Source: Nesterenkonia alba DSM 19423 (GTDB lineage Bacteria > Actinomycetota > Actinomycetes > Actinomycetales > Micrococcaceae). Taken from it: a DNA stretch of 64,000 nucleotides. The notes beneath the pieces were generated by a model. That model saw nothing but the letters and a program-made list of their open reading frames with translations, ran no database searches and was not told where the DNA came from. Each line of letters starts with the position of its first letter. The first letter of the stretch is position 1. Of this stretch, positions 33,833 through 42,489 are shown one piece after another. The position numbers were made by a program, and so were the translations under genes. The stretch covers positions 22,183-86,182 of the forward strand of contig NZ_ATXP01000012.1 of assembly GCF_000421745.1 (NCBI RefSeq), given 5' to 3'.

Positions 33833-35171
33833 GACTGTTGCTGAGGTCGTCGAGACGGCTGTCTCTTCGGTAGGTTCACAGCGTCGGCGCCGGGAAGCCT
33901 GCGACTGGTTGGTGGAGCAACTGCGGGAGACCACAGACGGTGCCGCCGGTTGGGGCTGGGTGGCTGACGTGCCGCCGAATCCCCAAAACACTGCCGAAGT
34001 GGTCTGTGCCCTCACAACGGCCGGGGAACCGATCCCTGAGCCGGAGAAGGTGCTGCGGCTGTTGGAGACGGATACCGCCGACGCCGACCACAAGCAAGAT
34101 TGGTCATTCACGTCGGTGATCGACATGGGGTGGCGGGTCAGGGCCCTGCAGTGCATGGATGAGGCCGGGCATATGCCAGAAGGTGCAACGTCCACTCGTG
34201 ATTTGGCGGAAGAAGTTCGCGAGGCCAAACGTCCTTACGGGTGGTCTTTGACCAGAGAAGGGCCAGGTTCCTACTCCCCGTACGCCACGGCGGTAGCGGT
34301 GCGCGCACTGGCGGCCTACCCCGAGACGCGGTCTTGTGCGGAGTTACGTGAAGGCATTGAACTGCTGACTCAGGAACTGGGTAAAGGCGACAGCGACGGC
34401 GCTAAATTGTCTGACCAAGCGCATGCTGTGGCGGCACTTTCGGATGCTCATGTCACTCGATTGCTGGCAGGTACCCAGCGGCGAGCCGTGCGCCGGGCTG
34501 TCACCAGGCTGCTGCACCGGTTGGACAAGGCCCCTGTGGTCGAAGAAGAGATGTTTTACCGGGAAGATGAACGCGACTACTGGCGTCATCTCACGTTGCC
34601 GCACGCACTGCTGGCGATCCTCAACGCGGAACCGAAGTACTTACTGGAACCGGCGTTTCGGCGTGCTTTGAAACGACTGGTGGGAATGCAGGACCTCGAC
34701 GGCGCCAACCGTGGTGGCTTCCGCACTTCCCCCGAGGGCTTCGTCACCAGTTATGCGACAACTGCGGCGGTAGAGGTCCTCTGCTTGGTGGACCGTGCCG
34801 CTCCGGACGTGGTGGATCCTGCCTACGTGCTGGACCTGGTGTGCGATGTGCGCGGGGAGCACCATGAGGATCCGCAGGAGATCGCCCATGTGGGACGCAA
34901 GCGTATGGTGCTGAACTCCACTGCAGCCTTCATTCAAGCAGTGACGGTCACGGTACTGTGCGCGGCACTGGCGCTGCTGATGTTCTTATTCGAAGAAGCG
35001 CTTCCCATGTGGGGAATGCGTATCGGCGCAGGGGCCGCTCTGGTGTTGGTGGTTGCTTCTTGGGCGGTCTACGTGATGACCTATCCGCGCACGAATAACC
35101 TCCGGGTGGCTCTTGGCGCCGGAACTGTCGTGACCGCGGTGGGGATCCCGTTGCTGGCCTGGTGGATATGA
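33822..35171 (+). CDS. Membrane-anchored alpha/alpha-toroid (prenyltransferase/squalene-cyclase-like) protein
   Basis: A 449-aa protein. Repeated helix pairs with a GWGW-type turn (AAGWGWVADVPPNPQNTAEVV, abridged; YGWSLTREGPGSYSPYATAVAV; NRGGFRTSPEGFVTSYATTAAVEVL) resemble the toroid repeats of the prenyltransferase/squalene oxidase fold. No DXDD or DDXXD catalytic motif is seen, so it may bind rather than cyclise. Three membrane helices form the C-terminus (about 370-395, 405-425 and 432-449). It is translated through an overlap with the TrpF-like gene. I know no described system with this pairing. Confidence 0.65.
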   Translation: MATETVAEVVETAVSSVGSQRRRREACDWLVEQLRETTDGAAGWGWVADVPPNPQNTAEVVCALTTAGEPIPEPEKVLRLLETDTADADHKQDWSFTSVIDMGWRVRALQCMDEAGHMPEGATSTRDLAEEVREAKRPYGWSLTREGPGSYSPYATAVAVRALAAYPETRSCAELREGIELLTQELGKGDSDGAKLSDQAHAVAALSDAHVTRLLAGTQRRAVRRAVTRLLHRLDKAPVVEEEMFYREDERDYWRHLTLPHALLAILNAEPKYLLEPAFRRALKRLVGMQDLDGANRGGFRTSPEGFVTSYATTAAVEVLCLVDRAAPDVVDPAYVLDLVCDVRGEHHEDPQEIAHVGRKRMVLNSTAAFIQAVTVTVLCAALALLMFLFEEALPMWGMRIGAGAALVLVVASWAVYVMTYPRTNNLRVALGAGTVVTAVGIPLLAWWI

Positions 35172-35305
35172 ACACCGTGTAATATTGCACCTGGTAGTTG
35201 ATACGAGGGCTGTGGTGAGTTAAGTGCTGGCGTCCCGGTGATTCGATACCGGATGCATATACTGGAACTGGATCTCCCCCCAGATATTGTTATAGGAGTC
35301 ATATT

Positions 35306-38300
35306 GTGTGGTCTGTGCGGCCTGTCGTCGGACGTGAGAAGGAAATCTCGCAGATTCGCCGAGCCGCCGACCTCTCCACTCCTGGTCGCCCCCACTTTCT
35401 CTACGTAGAAGGTTTCGCCGGCGTCGGTAAGACCACCACGGTTCTGAAGGCCTTACATCCGTATACGGACCGCCGTGAATACTCCGTAGTTCTTGACCGC
35501 GACGCCGGCGCCTCACCTGGTGCCGCACTGCGCCGCTTCCTGCAGCGGCCGGGGGAGGATCTCAGCTCTTACAGCACAGACGATCTGGTCGCCCTGGCGG
35601 TGGAGCGGGCCAGCCAGCGCATCACCGAACCCAGCATCCTCACCGTGGCCAATGCCCAACGTTTGGATGCTGAATCCGCCCAGGCGGTGATTCGGGTGCT
35701 CTCCCTGATCCGGGGTCTTCCGCTGTTGGTGGTCTTCACCGGCCGGCCCAGCCCCTGCCCGGCGGTCACCCAGCTGGCTGGGTTTGCGCGCAACAGCCCG
35801 CAGGCGGCCTACATCGGCCTGGATCCGCTCACCCCCGTGGAGACACGGGAGCTGCTGGGCCACTACATCAACACGCCCATCAGCACAGAGGTGGCGGAGA
35901 CGGTTCACGAGCACACCGCCGGCTACCCGTTGCTCATTCACGAAGTCGGTGAACACTTGGCTTCGGTCCCCATCGGGCGACGCCGGTTGGCTGATTCGTT
36001 GCGGATCCTGGGGTCGGGCCGGGCCTCTCAGCGGATCCACCGGGCCTTGGATGAGGTGCTCGCTCCAGCGTCCCCGACGACGATCCGCGCCTTGGAACTG
36101 CTTGCCGCCTCCGCGGAGTGCTCCTCAGAGTCGCTCTCCAAGCGGGAGATCGACGAAGCTCTCGGGGAGGCGACCGTGGAGTTCAGCGATCTGCTGGAGA
36201 CCGGGCTCGCGGTGTGGGATGAGACCCGGTTTGGCTACACCACCCGCAACCACGTGATTGCCCGGGCATTGCTGGATCGGACGAGTTCGCAGAACTACGC
36301 GGAGGTCCACTGGCGGCTCTCTGAGGTGCTGGACGAGGTCCGCTCCCTGCGCCACCAGGTGGCGGCAGTCCGCGCCTCTGCGCAGAGTGAGGATATCGAC
36401 TGTCTCATCACTCGGCTGCGGGAGCAGGCGGAGAAGGCGCTGATGCGTGGCGACCTTGAGGATGCGTTCCAGTGGTTTCTTCGGGTGGCGCAGCTGCGTC
36501 CGGATGCTAAAGCATTAGAGGACATCCTGCACATTGGCGTGCCGTTGGGACACATGGACTGTTTGCCGCCGTTCGGGGCGGCGTTGCGCCGACTGGAGCC
36601 GGGTCCGTTGCGCCAGGGTGGTTTGGCTTTACTGGCGTTGGAGGAAAACGATCTCAGTGAGGCGATCGCCGCCGTCGAACGTCAACCCCGCTTTGATGTC
36701 ACCGCCCAGGGTGCGCTGGTCTTCGCTCACGCGGTGGCGAACCTTTCGGCCCAGCTGGGGATCCAGGGGATTATTGGCCGTGCCGCCCAGGTGAAGATGC
36801 ACACCTTGATGATGCTCTCAGCCATGGAGGAGAATCTCCGGCACAGGATCGCCTCCTATAGTGAGGATGACCCTCTGCCGGTGGAGGGTCTGGAGTGGGA
36901 GCGGGCCCATGCGGCCGGTCTGCGGGCGGTGATTGAGCTGTGGCAGGTGTTGGAGCACCGGGATCCGCAGATGATGCGCCGGGCGGTGGATGACATCTCC
37001 CTGGAGTTGAAGCGTTTGGAGCAGGTGCCGATCACTGAGATGTTCCAGGTGGGGTTGCGGGCTGGCCGGGGGACTCGGTTCCGTCAGATCAGTGACCCGG
37101 TCCGCGCGTATGAGGATCTCACTAAGGCCACGGAGACCGCTCAGGGTAGCCAGTTCCTCATCTACGCGCAGGCGCAGCTGGCTCATGTGCTCTTTACGGC
37201 TGGGTTCTGGCAGGAGGCGGAGGATGTCGCTGCCTACGCTGCAGGCCGTGCACTGGCGGCCCGGGAGGATGCTTCTGCGTTGATCGCCTACGCCACGTGG
37301 GCGATGGTGCCGCTGTGCCGCGGGGATTACGAGCAGGTCCAGCCGCTGATTGAGGAGCTGGAGGAGGCGCGCTCTAGTACTGGACCGATTTTGGCGGCGT
37401 CGTTGGAGTATTTGCACGCCTGGCGGGCGGTGATTGAGGCTGACCATGAGCTCACCGTGCAGCACCTGTTGAAGATGCGGGATACCTCCGGTGGCTGGTG
37501 GAACATCGGTATTGACCCCATGCTGCTGCTGGTCCGGGCGGCGCACTATGCGGGCTGGGGTTCGGCGATCCAGCCGCTGTACCGTGCGGTGACCTCGGGC
37601 GATTGCCCGGCTCGGGATGAGTTCCAGTACGCGGTGACTAGCTATATGGAGGCGTTCCAAGCCTGGCAGGCCTATGACCCGGTGAAGGCTATGGGCCACT
37701 TTCTGAGGGTGTATGAGTGGTTGGATGCTCAGCCGCCGTTGCGTTCGGGGATGCAGACCTCAGAGTCGGGTGGCTACCGGATGCACAAGGCGTTCAATTT
37801 CTTGGATATGGCGGCGCTTCTCATTGCGTTTCCGGAGGAGTTGCGCCGGCACCGGGCCACGGCGATCGAGGGGCTGGAGTGGACGGCTTCGGTGTTCCGT
37901 AGTGTGAATGCTCAGGGGTTGATGCAGTTCGCGCTGGAGGAACTCTCTGCTTTGCGGCCGCGGCTGCACATGGGGCATGCCCCGAGTGCTCATGCACCCA
38001 ATGGGAACTCGCAGGGGCAGTCGGCGGAGCCTCAGCACCCCACACCGGCTTTCCCTCCGCCGCGGAATGAGGACGACGACGCCGGCCCCAGTCCCATGGA
38101 GAAGCTTTCGGCCCGTGAGCGCCAGGTTGCCTTACTTGTTGCCGACGGCAATACGAACAAGGAGATCGCCGAGGAGCTCAATGTCTCGGTGCGGACAGTG
38201 GACTTCCACGTGAGTAATGCGTTGGCCAAACTGGGGTTGCGCTCACGCCGGGAGATCCGCCGGAAGCTTCGCGGGCTGGACAACGGTACTCACGTGGAGG

Positions 38301-38320
38301 CGTCCCTCCCCGCGCGGTGA
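35306..38320 (+). CDS. Large ATPase-LuxR family transcriptional regulator
   Basis: A 1004-aa LAL/MalT-type regulator. An N-terminal AAA/STAND ATPase has Walker A GFAGVGKTT (about 37-45) and a Walker B-like strand ILTVANAQRLD. A winged-helix and TPR-like helical region (about 350-900) follows, then a LuxR HTH (LSARERQVALLVADGNTNKEI... VRTVDFHVSNALAKLGLRSRREI) at about 932-990. GTG at 35306 has AGGAG at 8-nt spacing. It sits at the left border of the surface-protein locus, whose right border has a similar regulator, so local control is likely. Its last 25 bases are duplicated after the abiE genes. Confidence 0.88.
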   Translation: MWSVRPVVGREKEISQIRRAADLSTPGRPHFLYVEGFAGVGKTTTVLKALHPYTDRREYSVVLDRDAGASPGAALRRFLQRPGEDLSSYSTDDLVALAVERASQRITEPSILTVANAQRLDAESAQAVIRVLSLIRGLPLLVVFTGRPSPCPAVTQLAGFARNSPQAAYIGLDPLTPVETRELLGHYINTPISTEVAETVHEHTAGYPLLIHEVGEHLASVPIGRRRLADSLRILGSGRASQRIHRALDEVLAPASPTTIRALELLAASAECSSESLSKREIDEALGEATVEFSDLLETGLAVWDETRFGYTTRNHVIARALLDRTSSQNYAEVHWRLSEVLDEVRSLRHQVAAVRASAQSEDIDCLITRLREQAEKALMRGDLEDAFQWFLRVAQLRPDAKALEDILHIGVPLGHMDCLPPFGAALRRLEPGPLRQGGLALLALEENDLSEAIAAVERQPRFDVTAQGALVFAHAVANLSAQLGIQGIIGRAAQVKMHTLMMLSAMEENLRHRIASYSEDDPLPVEGLEWERAHAAGLRAVIELWQVLEHRDPQMMRRAVDDISLELKRLEQVPITEMFQVGLRAGRGTRFRQISDPVRAYEDLTKATETAQGSQFLIYAQAQLAHVLFTAGFWQEAEDVAAYAAGRALAAREDASALIAYATWAMVPLCRGDYEQVQPLIEELEEARSSTGPILAASLEYLHAWRAVIEADHELTVQHLLKMRDTSGGWWNIGIDPMLLLVRAAHYAGWGSAIQPLYRAVTSGDCPARDEFQYAVTSYMEAFQAWQAYDPVKAMGHFLRVYEWLDAQPPLRSGMQTSESGGYRMHKAFNFLDMAALLIAFPEELRRHRATAIEGLEWTASVFRSVNAQGLMQFALEELSALRPRLHMGHAPSAHAPNGNSQGQSAEPQHPTPAFPPPRNEDDDAGPSPMEKLSARERQVALLVADGNTNKEIAEELNVSVRTVDFHVSNALAKLGLRSRREIRRKLRGLDNGTHVEASLPAR
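38295..38320. repeat. Left copy of 26-bp direct repeat flanking abiE
   Basis: These bases, the last codons and stop of the LuxR-type gene, recur at 39876-39901 with one mismatch (TGGAGGCGTC then C or A, then CTCCCCGCGCGGTGA). The two copies bracket the abiE operon, as expected of an insertion or attachment-site duplication. Confidence 0.65.
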
Positions 38321-38368
38321 GATGGGCCATAAGGAACGAGGGAATATAGAGGGATCGGCTTCCTCTAT

Positions 38369-38416
38369 TGAAACAAAGCGTTGACAGGTAGAGTTATCTG
38401 CGTACATTGTGTTTCA
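38369..38416 (+). promoter_or_regulatory. abiE promoter with flanking inverted repeat
   Basis: TTGACA (38381-38386) and TACATT (38403-38408) are spaced by 16 nt, a good sigma-70-type promoter. TGAAACA (38369-38375) and TGTTTCA (38410-38416) are perfect inverted arms bracketing it, a fitting site for AbiEi autorepression, which is known in this TA family. Confidence 0.7.
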
Positions 38417-38435
38417 GGGGCAGAAGGTGAGAAGT

Positions 38436-38993
38436 ATGTCCGCGCTGACTCCGGGAATCGCTGGTCGCGAGGGTCTTTCACGCAGTGCACTTTATCGCGC
38501 TGCCCAGGAGGGACGGTTTGAGCGGATTGCGCGCGGGATCTATCTGCCTTCTGATGCTGCAGCGACTGACTGGGAATGGGTAGAGGCCTCGACGCGCCGG
38601 CCGGAGGCGACGATCTGCCTTACTTCTGCCCTGGCTTATTATGACCTTACTGACGTGATCCCGGATGCGCTCAATGTCGCGATCCCGCGAGGTGTTCGCA
38701 TTCCTGCGACTGACTCAGCTATCACGTGGCACTCGTTTGACCGTTCGACATTCGACATCGGGCGCGAAGAAATCTCTATTCCAGGCAGTGAGTTGACGAT
38801 TGGTCTTTATTCGCCGGAACGCTCAATCGTCGACGCTTTTAGGTTGCGTGGAGAGCTGGGGTATGAATTGGCCCGGGATACCTTGAAGGAGTGGTTGCGT
38901 CGAGGAGGTAAGCCTGCCCATCTCATGGAGATTGCTACTCGAGTTCCACGGGCTAAAACCCCGGTACTGCGAGCGCTGGAGCTACTGTCATGA
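38436..38993 (+). CDS. abiEi: AbiEi-type antitoxin (type IV TA)
   Basis: A 185-aa protein. An N-terminal winged helix (REGLSRSALYRAAQEGRFERI) is followed by IARGIYLP and a C-terminal antitoxin domain with TICLTSALAYYDLTD, VAIPRGVR and LYSPERSIVDAFRLR, all typical of AbiEi/COG5340. It represses its own promoter and neutralises AbiEii (established for the family). ATG at 38436 has AAGGTGAG upstream. It overlaps abiEii by 4 nt. Base composition is lower in GC than neighbours, which supports horizontal transfer. Confidence 0.9.
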   Translation: MSALTPGIAGREGLSRSALYRAAQEGRFERIARGIYLPSDAAATDWEWVEASTRRPEATICLTSALAYYDLTDVIPDALNVAIPRGVRIPATDSAITWHSFDRSTFDIGREEISIPGSELTIGLYSPERSIVDAFRLRGELGYELARDTLKEWLRRGGKPAHLMEIATRVPRAKTPVLRALELLS

Positions 38994-39835
38994 CAAGCGG
39001 AGTGGAAATCTACAAGCGCATACAGTCTGCTGCCCGTTCAACGGCGGATAAGACCGGAGTACCCGCGCCAACGCAGGAATACCTGATCCGGCACTTATTG
39101 GAGTCTTTTCTTGATCGGCTCACGAGGACACCCCATGGGGATGATTTTGTCCTCAAAGGTGGGATTCTGCTTGCCGCCTATGGGGTGCGGCGGCCCACGA
39201 AGGACGCTGATGTCAACGCAATCAGTACTTCAGTAACTGCCGAGAATTTGGCAGGTGTAGTGCATGATATTGGAGCCGTTGAGACGGAAGACGGTGTTCT
39301 GCTCGATACAGACACAACGAGCATCCAAGAAATCCGTGAGCACGCGGAATATCCGGGGTTCAGAGTCCGAGTGAAGGCCAATATTGGGCCGTGGTCGGGT
39401 ACTGCAGCGTGGGATGTTTCGACCGGAGATCCGATCATTCCCGCTCCCCGGCCTATTCGGATTGAACGAGTGCTTGGTGAGCCTATTGAGCTGCTAGGTT
39501 ATGCCGTTGAGACCACCATCGCAGAAAAGGGTGTCACCATTCTTGAACGTGGTACGACGAGTACAAGGTGGCGCGATTATGTTGATATTGTCCAGCTTGC
39601 CCGACAAGGGGTGGAGGAAGCTGAGCTGTTACGATCTGCGCGTGCTGTAGCTGCTTATCGGGGTGTTCGCCTTGAGCCAGTTGGTCCGCGTTTAGTCGGT
39701 TACGGAGCGATTGCCCAAAGAAAGTGGGCCGCGTGGCGCCGCAAAGAGGGACTCGAAGCCATATGTGAGGAGAATCTTGATGATCAGGTCGCGCTTGTCG
39801 CTTCCTATCTCGACCCAGTCTTCAGCCAGGGATAG
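38990..39835 (+). CDS. abiEii: AbiEii/AbiGii nucleotidyltransferase toxin
   Basis: A 281-aa toxin of the MNT-type nucleotidyltransferase fold. The active-site pattern DDFVLKGGILLAAYGV, RRPTKDADVNA is at about 51-77 (KGG and DAD motifs). A Lys in AEKGVTILERGTTSTRWRD and an RDYVDI segment fit family motifs III-IV. Such toxins modify tRNA or other targets and cause abortive infection (known for the family). ATGA overlap with abiEi. The pair is bounded by 26-bp direct repeats. Confidence 0.9.
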   Translation: MTSGVEIYKRIQSAARSTADKTGVPAPTQEYLIRHLLESFLDRLTRTPHGDDFVLKGGILLAAYGVRRPTKDADVNAISTSVTAENLAGVVHDIGAVETEDGVLLDTDTTSIQEIREHAEYPGFRVRVKANIGPWSGTAAWDVSTGDPIIPAPRPIRIERVLGEPIELLGYAVETTIAEKGVTILERGTTSTRWRDYVDIVQLARQGVEEAELLRSARAVAAYRGVRLEPVGPRLVGYGAIAQRKWAAWRRKEGLEAICEENLDDQVALVASYLDPVFSQG

Positions 39836-39864
39836 TGCATAAGAAGGAGACCCCGATGCGTCCC

Positions 39865-41223
39865 TCAGGCGTGGCTGGAGGCGTCACTCCCCGCGCGGTG
39901 ATGTAGGTATTTGCCGACCAGGATGGAGCTGACGGCCGCGAGGAGGAAGAACAGCACGGAGATCCCGGTGCGGGCGAGTTGGCTGTCCAGCTGACTCTCC
40001 TGCGGTGGGGAGGGCTCGTACGGTCCATAGAGCTCATACGATTCCTGCTCCCCACCCTCAGTCCCCTGATGTCCGGGTTGTTCAGTCTCCGGCGGCAGCG
40101 TTTCAAGCTCGGGTGAGGATTGCCCGGGGGAGACTGTCGCTTGGCGGGGGCCAGCCTGCACGTGCACCATCACGGAGGACAGTGAGGCCTCACCCTCGTT
40201 GCCCGCCCCGGGTGGTAGCCAGGCGAGCATCCGCAGCCAGCGTTCCTCCCCGGCGGGAAAACTCGTCAGTTCCTGCTCGGTGATCCCCTCGGCGGTTGCG
40301 AGATGTTCAACATGCAGTTCTGCTTCGCCGGGGCAGGTGTGAGTGGTCAGGCTCATCTCGGAGAGTTCGCTCTCCCATGGTGCAGTGCAGCTGTGGATGG
40401 TTAGCAGCAGGGGCAGTTCGCCGTGGACGCTGATGCCGAGGTTCACGGTCCCGGGGGAGGGGAGATCGGTGACTGCCACGCCCAGGTCCCAGCGCGCTCC
40501 GCGCTGCGGTGTCATGGCCAGGGCCTGCTCCGGGTCGTAGAGGGAGGTCAGTTCGATCTCGGGCTGGGGGTCCCCGGGCAGGGCGGCCTGCGCGCTGGGG
40601 GAGTGCGTGTTCCAGAGGATCCCGGTGAGGAGTACGACGACGCCGGCTTGGGTGAGTCTTCGGCGTCGTCGTCTCGTTTTACGGGAGTCATCCGGTGGGG
40701 GTGCTTGAGGTGCTGGGCGCCGCTCGTTCCGGGGTTTCCGCGGCCAGAAGGCCCACCATGTTAATGCGGCCACTACCAGGGTGATGCTGGCGATGACGTA
40801 GGGGTTGTTGAGCTGGTTGATGGGTCGGGCGAGGTGCGGCACGGAGAATAGTGCGACTCGTGCCTCGGTGATGGTGTAGGGGTGGGGGTCTTCGGTGTCG
40901 TTGCCGTCGCCTTGCATGCGGATGATGCGTTCGTCGGGACTGTCGCCTTCGGCGATGTCGATGACCCGGTGGGTGACGGGTAGTTCACCCGGCCGGTCCA
41001 CGGTAAGGATGTCGCCGACTTCCACCTCAGTGGCGGGGATCTCTTGGACCACGGCGATGTCCCCGGGGTTGATGGTGGGGATCATGGAGCCGGTCTGGAA
41101 CATGATGATGCTGATCTTCAGCCAGTAGGCGATTGCCGCCGCGCCCACTGAGAGGAGCCCCAGGAGGGTGAAGAACCAGAGAAGAGTTTCGCCCAGGAGT
41201 CCCCGGAGGCGTCGAGCGCTCAT
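39865..41223 (-). CDS. SipW-type signal peptidase fused to an extracellular domain with LARTG anchor
   Basis: A 452-aa protein. Residues 1-175 are a SipW-like (ER-type, Ser/His) signal peptidase: FQTGSMIPT with Ser46, PVTHRV with His85, MQGDGN with Asp106, and membrane helices at about 12-35 and 148-170. A basic cytoplasmic loop (RKTRRRRRR) and a third helix (QAGVVVLLTGILW) lead to an extracellular domain (about 210-400) with two Cys. LARTG (416-420), a hydrophobic helix and a short HHR tail follow, like a sortase sorting signal. CAGGAG precedes the ATG. It is downstream of the TasA-like gene that it probably processes. The last codons lie in the duplicated 26-bp repeat. Confidence 0.8.
   Translation of the reverse strand: MSARRLRGLLGETLLWFFTLLGLLSVGAAAIAYWLKISIIMFQTGSMIPTINPGDIAVVQEIPATEVEVGDILTVDRPGELPVTHRVIDIAEGDSPDERIIRMQGDGNDTEDPHPYTITEARVALFSVPHLARPINQLNNPYVIASITLVVAALTWWAFWPRKPRNERRPAPQAPPPDDSRKTRRRRRRLTQAGVVVLLTGILWNTHSPSAQAALPGDPQPEIELTSLYDPEQALAMTPQRGARWDLGVAVTDLPSPGTVNLGISVHGELPLLLTIHSCTAPWESELSEMSLTTHTCPGEAELHVEHLATAEGITEQELTSFPAGEERWLRMLAWLPPGAGNEGEASLSSVMVHVQAGPRQATVSPGQSSPELETLPPETEQPGHQGTEGGEQESYELYGPYEPSPPQESQLDSQLARTGISVLFFLLAAVSSILVGKYLHHRAGSDASSHA
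39876..39901. repeat. Right copy of 26-bp direct repeat flanking abiE
   Basis: Matches 38295-38320 at 25 of 26 positions. Read on the minus strand it forms the final codons of the SipW-fusion gene, so the repeat is coding on both sides of the cassette. Confidence 0.65.
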
Positions 41224-41276
41224 GGGGAACTCCTGGGCGAAGCGAAGGGCAGGTGTTGCGAAAGGGTGGGACGGAC

Positions 41277-42023
41277 TTAGTTGCCGCCGCCTCCACCGCC
41301 GCCGTTGCCACCGTCACCGTTGTCACCGTTGTCGTCATCGTCACTGTCGTCCATGGCGACGGTGATCTCCCAGGTGGCGGTGGTGGCATCTTCCTGGTCG
41401 CTACCGGTGGGGACCAGGTCTTCGCCGGCGGTTACCGCGAAGCAGAGCTGAACAGGGGCACCGGGGCCGCCGTCGCCGACCGGGACTTCGATAGGGCTGG
41501 AGGGGTTACTGATAGTGCCCAGGTTAGTACCCTCGGCAGACAGGTTGTCGTCATCGATTGCACCGGCACCGCAGGTGTCGCTGGAGTCGATGCTGTGCAG
41601 GGCTACGGTGAGGTTGTCGACGTTATCGCCATCGGCTCGCTCCACCTCGTAGTCGCTGATGATGCCGGGCAGGCTGCTGCCATCGGCGGCGCGGATCCAC
41701 AGTGGTGCGTAGACCACGTCACCGGGGACCATGGCGTCGGCCTCGAACGTCAGCTCGGCGTTGTTGGTGTTGCCGTCGTCGTCCTCACCGTGGTTCTGGT
41801 AGCCGTCGGTAGCGCTGGTGGGGCTGGATTCGATCTCGAAGGATCCGGTGCCGAACCAACCCTCGGCGAACTGGTCACCCTGCCAGGCGGCGAGGGTCGC
41901 GATAGCACCGAGGCCGAGCACGGAGGCTACAGCTACACCGGCCTGGACCTTACGGCGCCGATTGTTCGGCTGTTCGGGCTGAGTTTGCTGGTCAGGTGTC
42001 GCAAGTGTCTGAGTCTCAGACAT
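41277..42023 (-). CDS. SipW-dependent secreted protein (TasA/CalY-like), Gly/Asp-rich tail
   Basis: A 248-aa protein with a SipW-type signal: RRRKVQAGVAVASVLGLG then AIATLAAWQGDQFAEGWFGT. The mature part is acidic and beta-rich with two cysteines (DTCGAG and QLCFAV). It ends in a D/N/G tail (DDDDNGDNGDGG then GGN). Likely a fibre or surface-matrix subunit processed by the downstream SipW fusion. ATG has GGGGAGA upstream. It resembles the protein at 43254-43952 in architecture and in being followed by a SipW gene. Confidence 0.82.
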   Translation of the reverse strand: MSETQTLATPDQQTQPEQPNNRRRKVQAGVAVASVLGLGAIATLAAWQGDQFAEGWFGTGSFEIESSPTSATDGYQNHGEDDDGNTNNAELTFEADAMVPGDVVYAPLWIRAADGSSLPGIISDYEVERADGDNVDNLTVALHSIDSSDTCGAGAIDDDNLSAEGTNLGTISNPSSPIEVPVGDGGPGAPVQLCFAVTAGEDLVPTGSDQEDATTATWEITVAMDDSDDDDNGDNGDGGNGGGGGGGN

Positions 42024-42291
42024 GTGTCTCCCCTATGAAAGTGAGTGATTCAGTGACTGGGCGTGCTGAAATTCAGGCCGCATCTTCCCCCGACTATGGA
42101 TGCCCGCCTGTGCACAGACTCCTGGTCGACTTAACACAGCCTGTGCGTACACTAACATGGATTTTCCCCTAAAGACACCTTAACGCCAGCTTGAAATTGA
42201 GTACTCAGCACTGATAGATGTAGAGGTGCACGTACCTGTCAGCGTCACTCGCGTGCACCTCGCCCTGTACTCGCATTTCGATGAGGCTCCC
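42024..42291. promoter_or_regulatory. Divergent control region of the SipW locus
   Basis: Intergenic region between the two divergent SipW arms; no gene is visible. It contains the palindrome CTGAAATTCAG (42066-42076), GCCTGTGC repeated at 42108 and 42137, and a TTGAAA (42191) that could be a -35 for the rightward arm with a poor -10 about 17 nt on. A binding site for one of the flanking LuxR regulators is likely here but not identified. Confidence 0.35.
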
Positions 42292-42489
42292 GTGCTGCCC
42301 CACCTCACCGCCTCCCGCCGCCACCGTCTTCACCAGCGTGCCCTTGCGGTGCTCGCTGGTGGGCTGATGCTGGGCTGCGGTGCCACGTTCACTGCGGCTA
42401 CGTGGGCCCGTGAGTCGTATGTGGGTGCGACGATTACGACGGCGGATTTCGAGGTTCAGGAGTCTGAGTCCAGTGGGGATGCCGAGTGA
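42292..42489 (+). CDS. Mini SipW-dependent protein (65 aa)
   Basis: A short protein made almost wholly of a SipW-type signal (RALAVLAGGLMLGCG then ATFTAATWARESYVGA) plus a 20-aa acidic tail (TTADFEVQESESSGDAE). GTG at 42292 has GAGG 5 nt upstream; a GTG at 42226 would add 22 residues unlike other signals. It overlaps the next gene by 4 nt. If cleaved at the usual SipW site, only a peptide of about 25-30 aa is released. It resembles the mini protein at 45269. Confidence 0.6.
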   Translation: MLPHLTASRRHRLHQRALAVLAGGLMLGCGATFTAATWARESYVGATITTADFEVQESESSGDAE

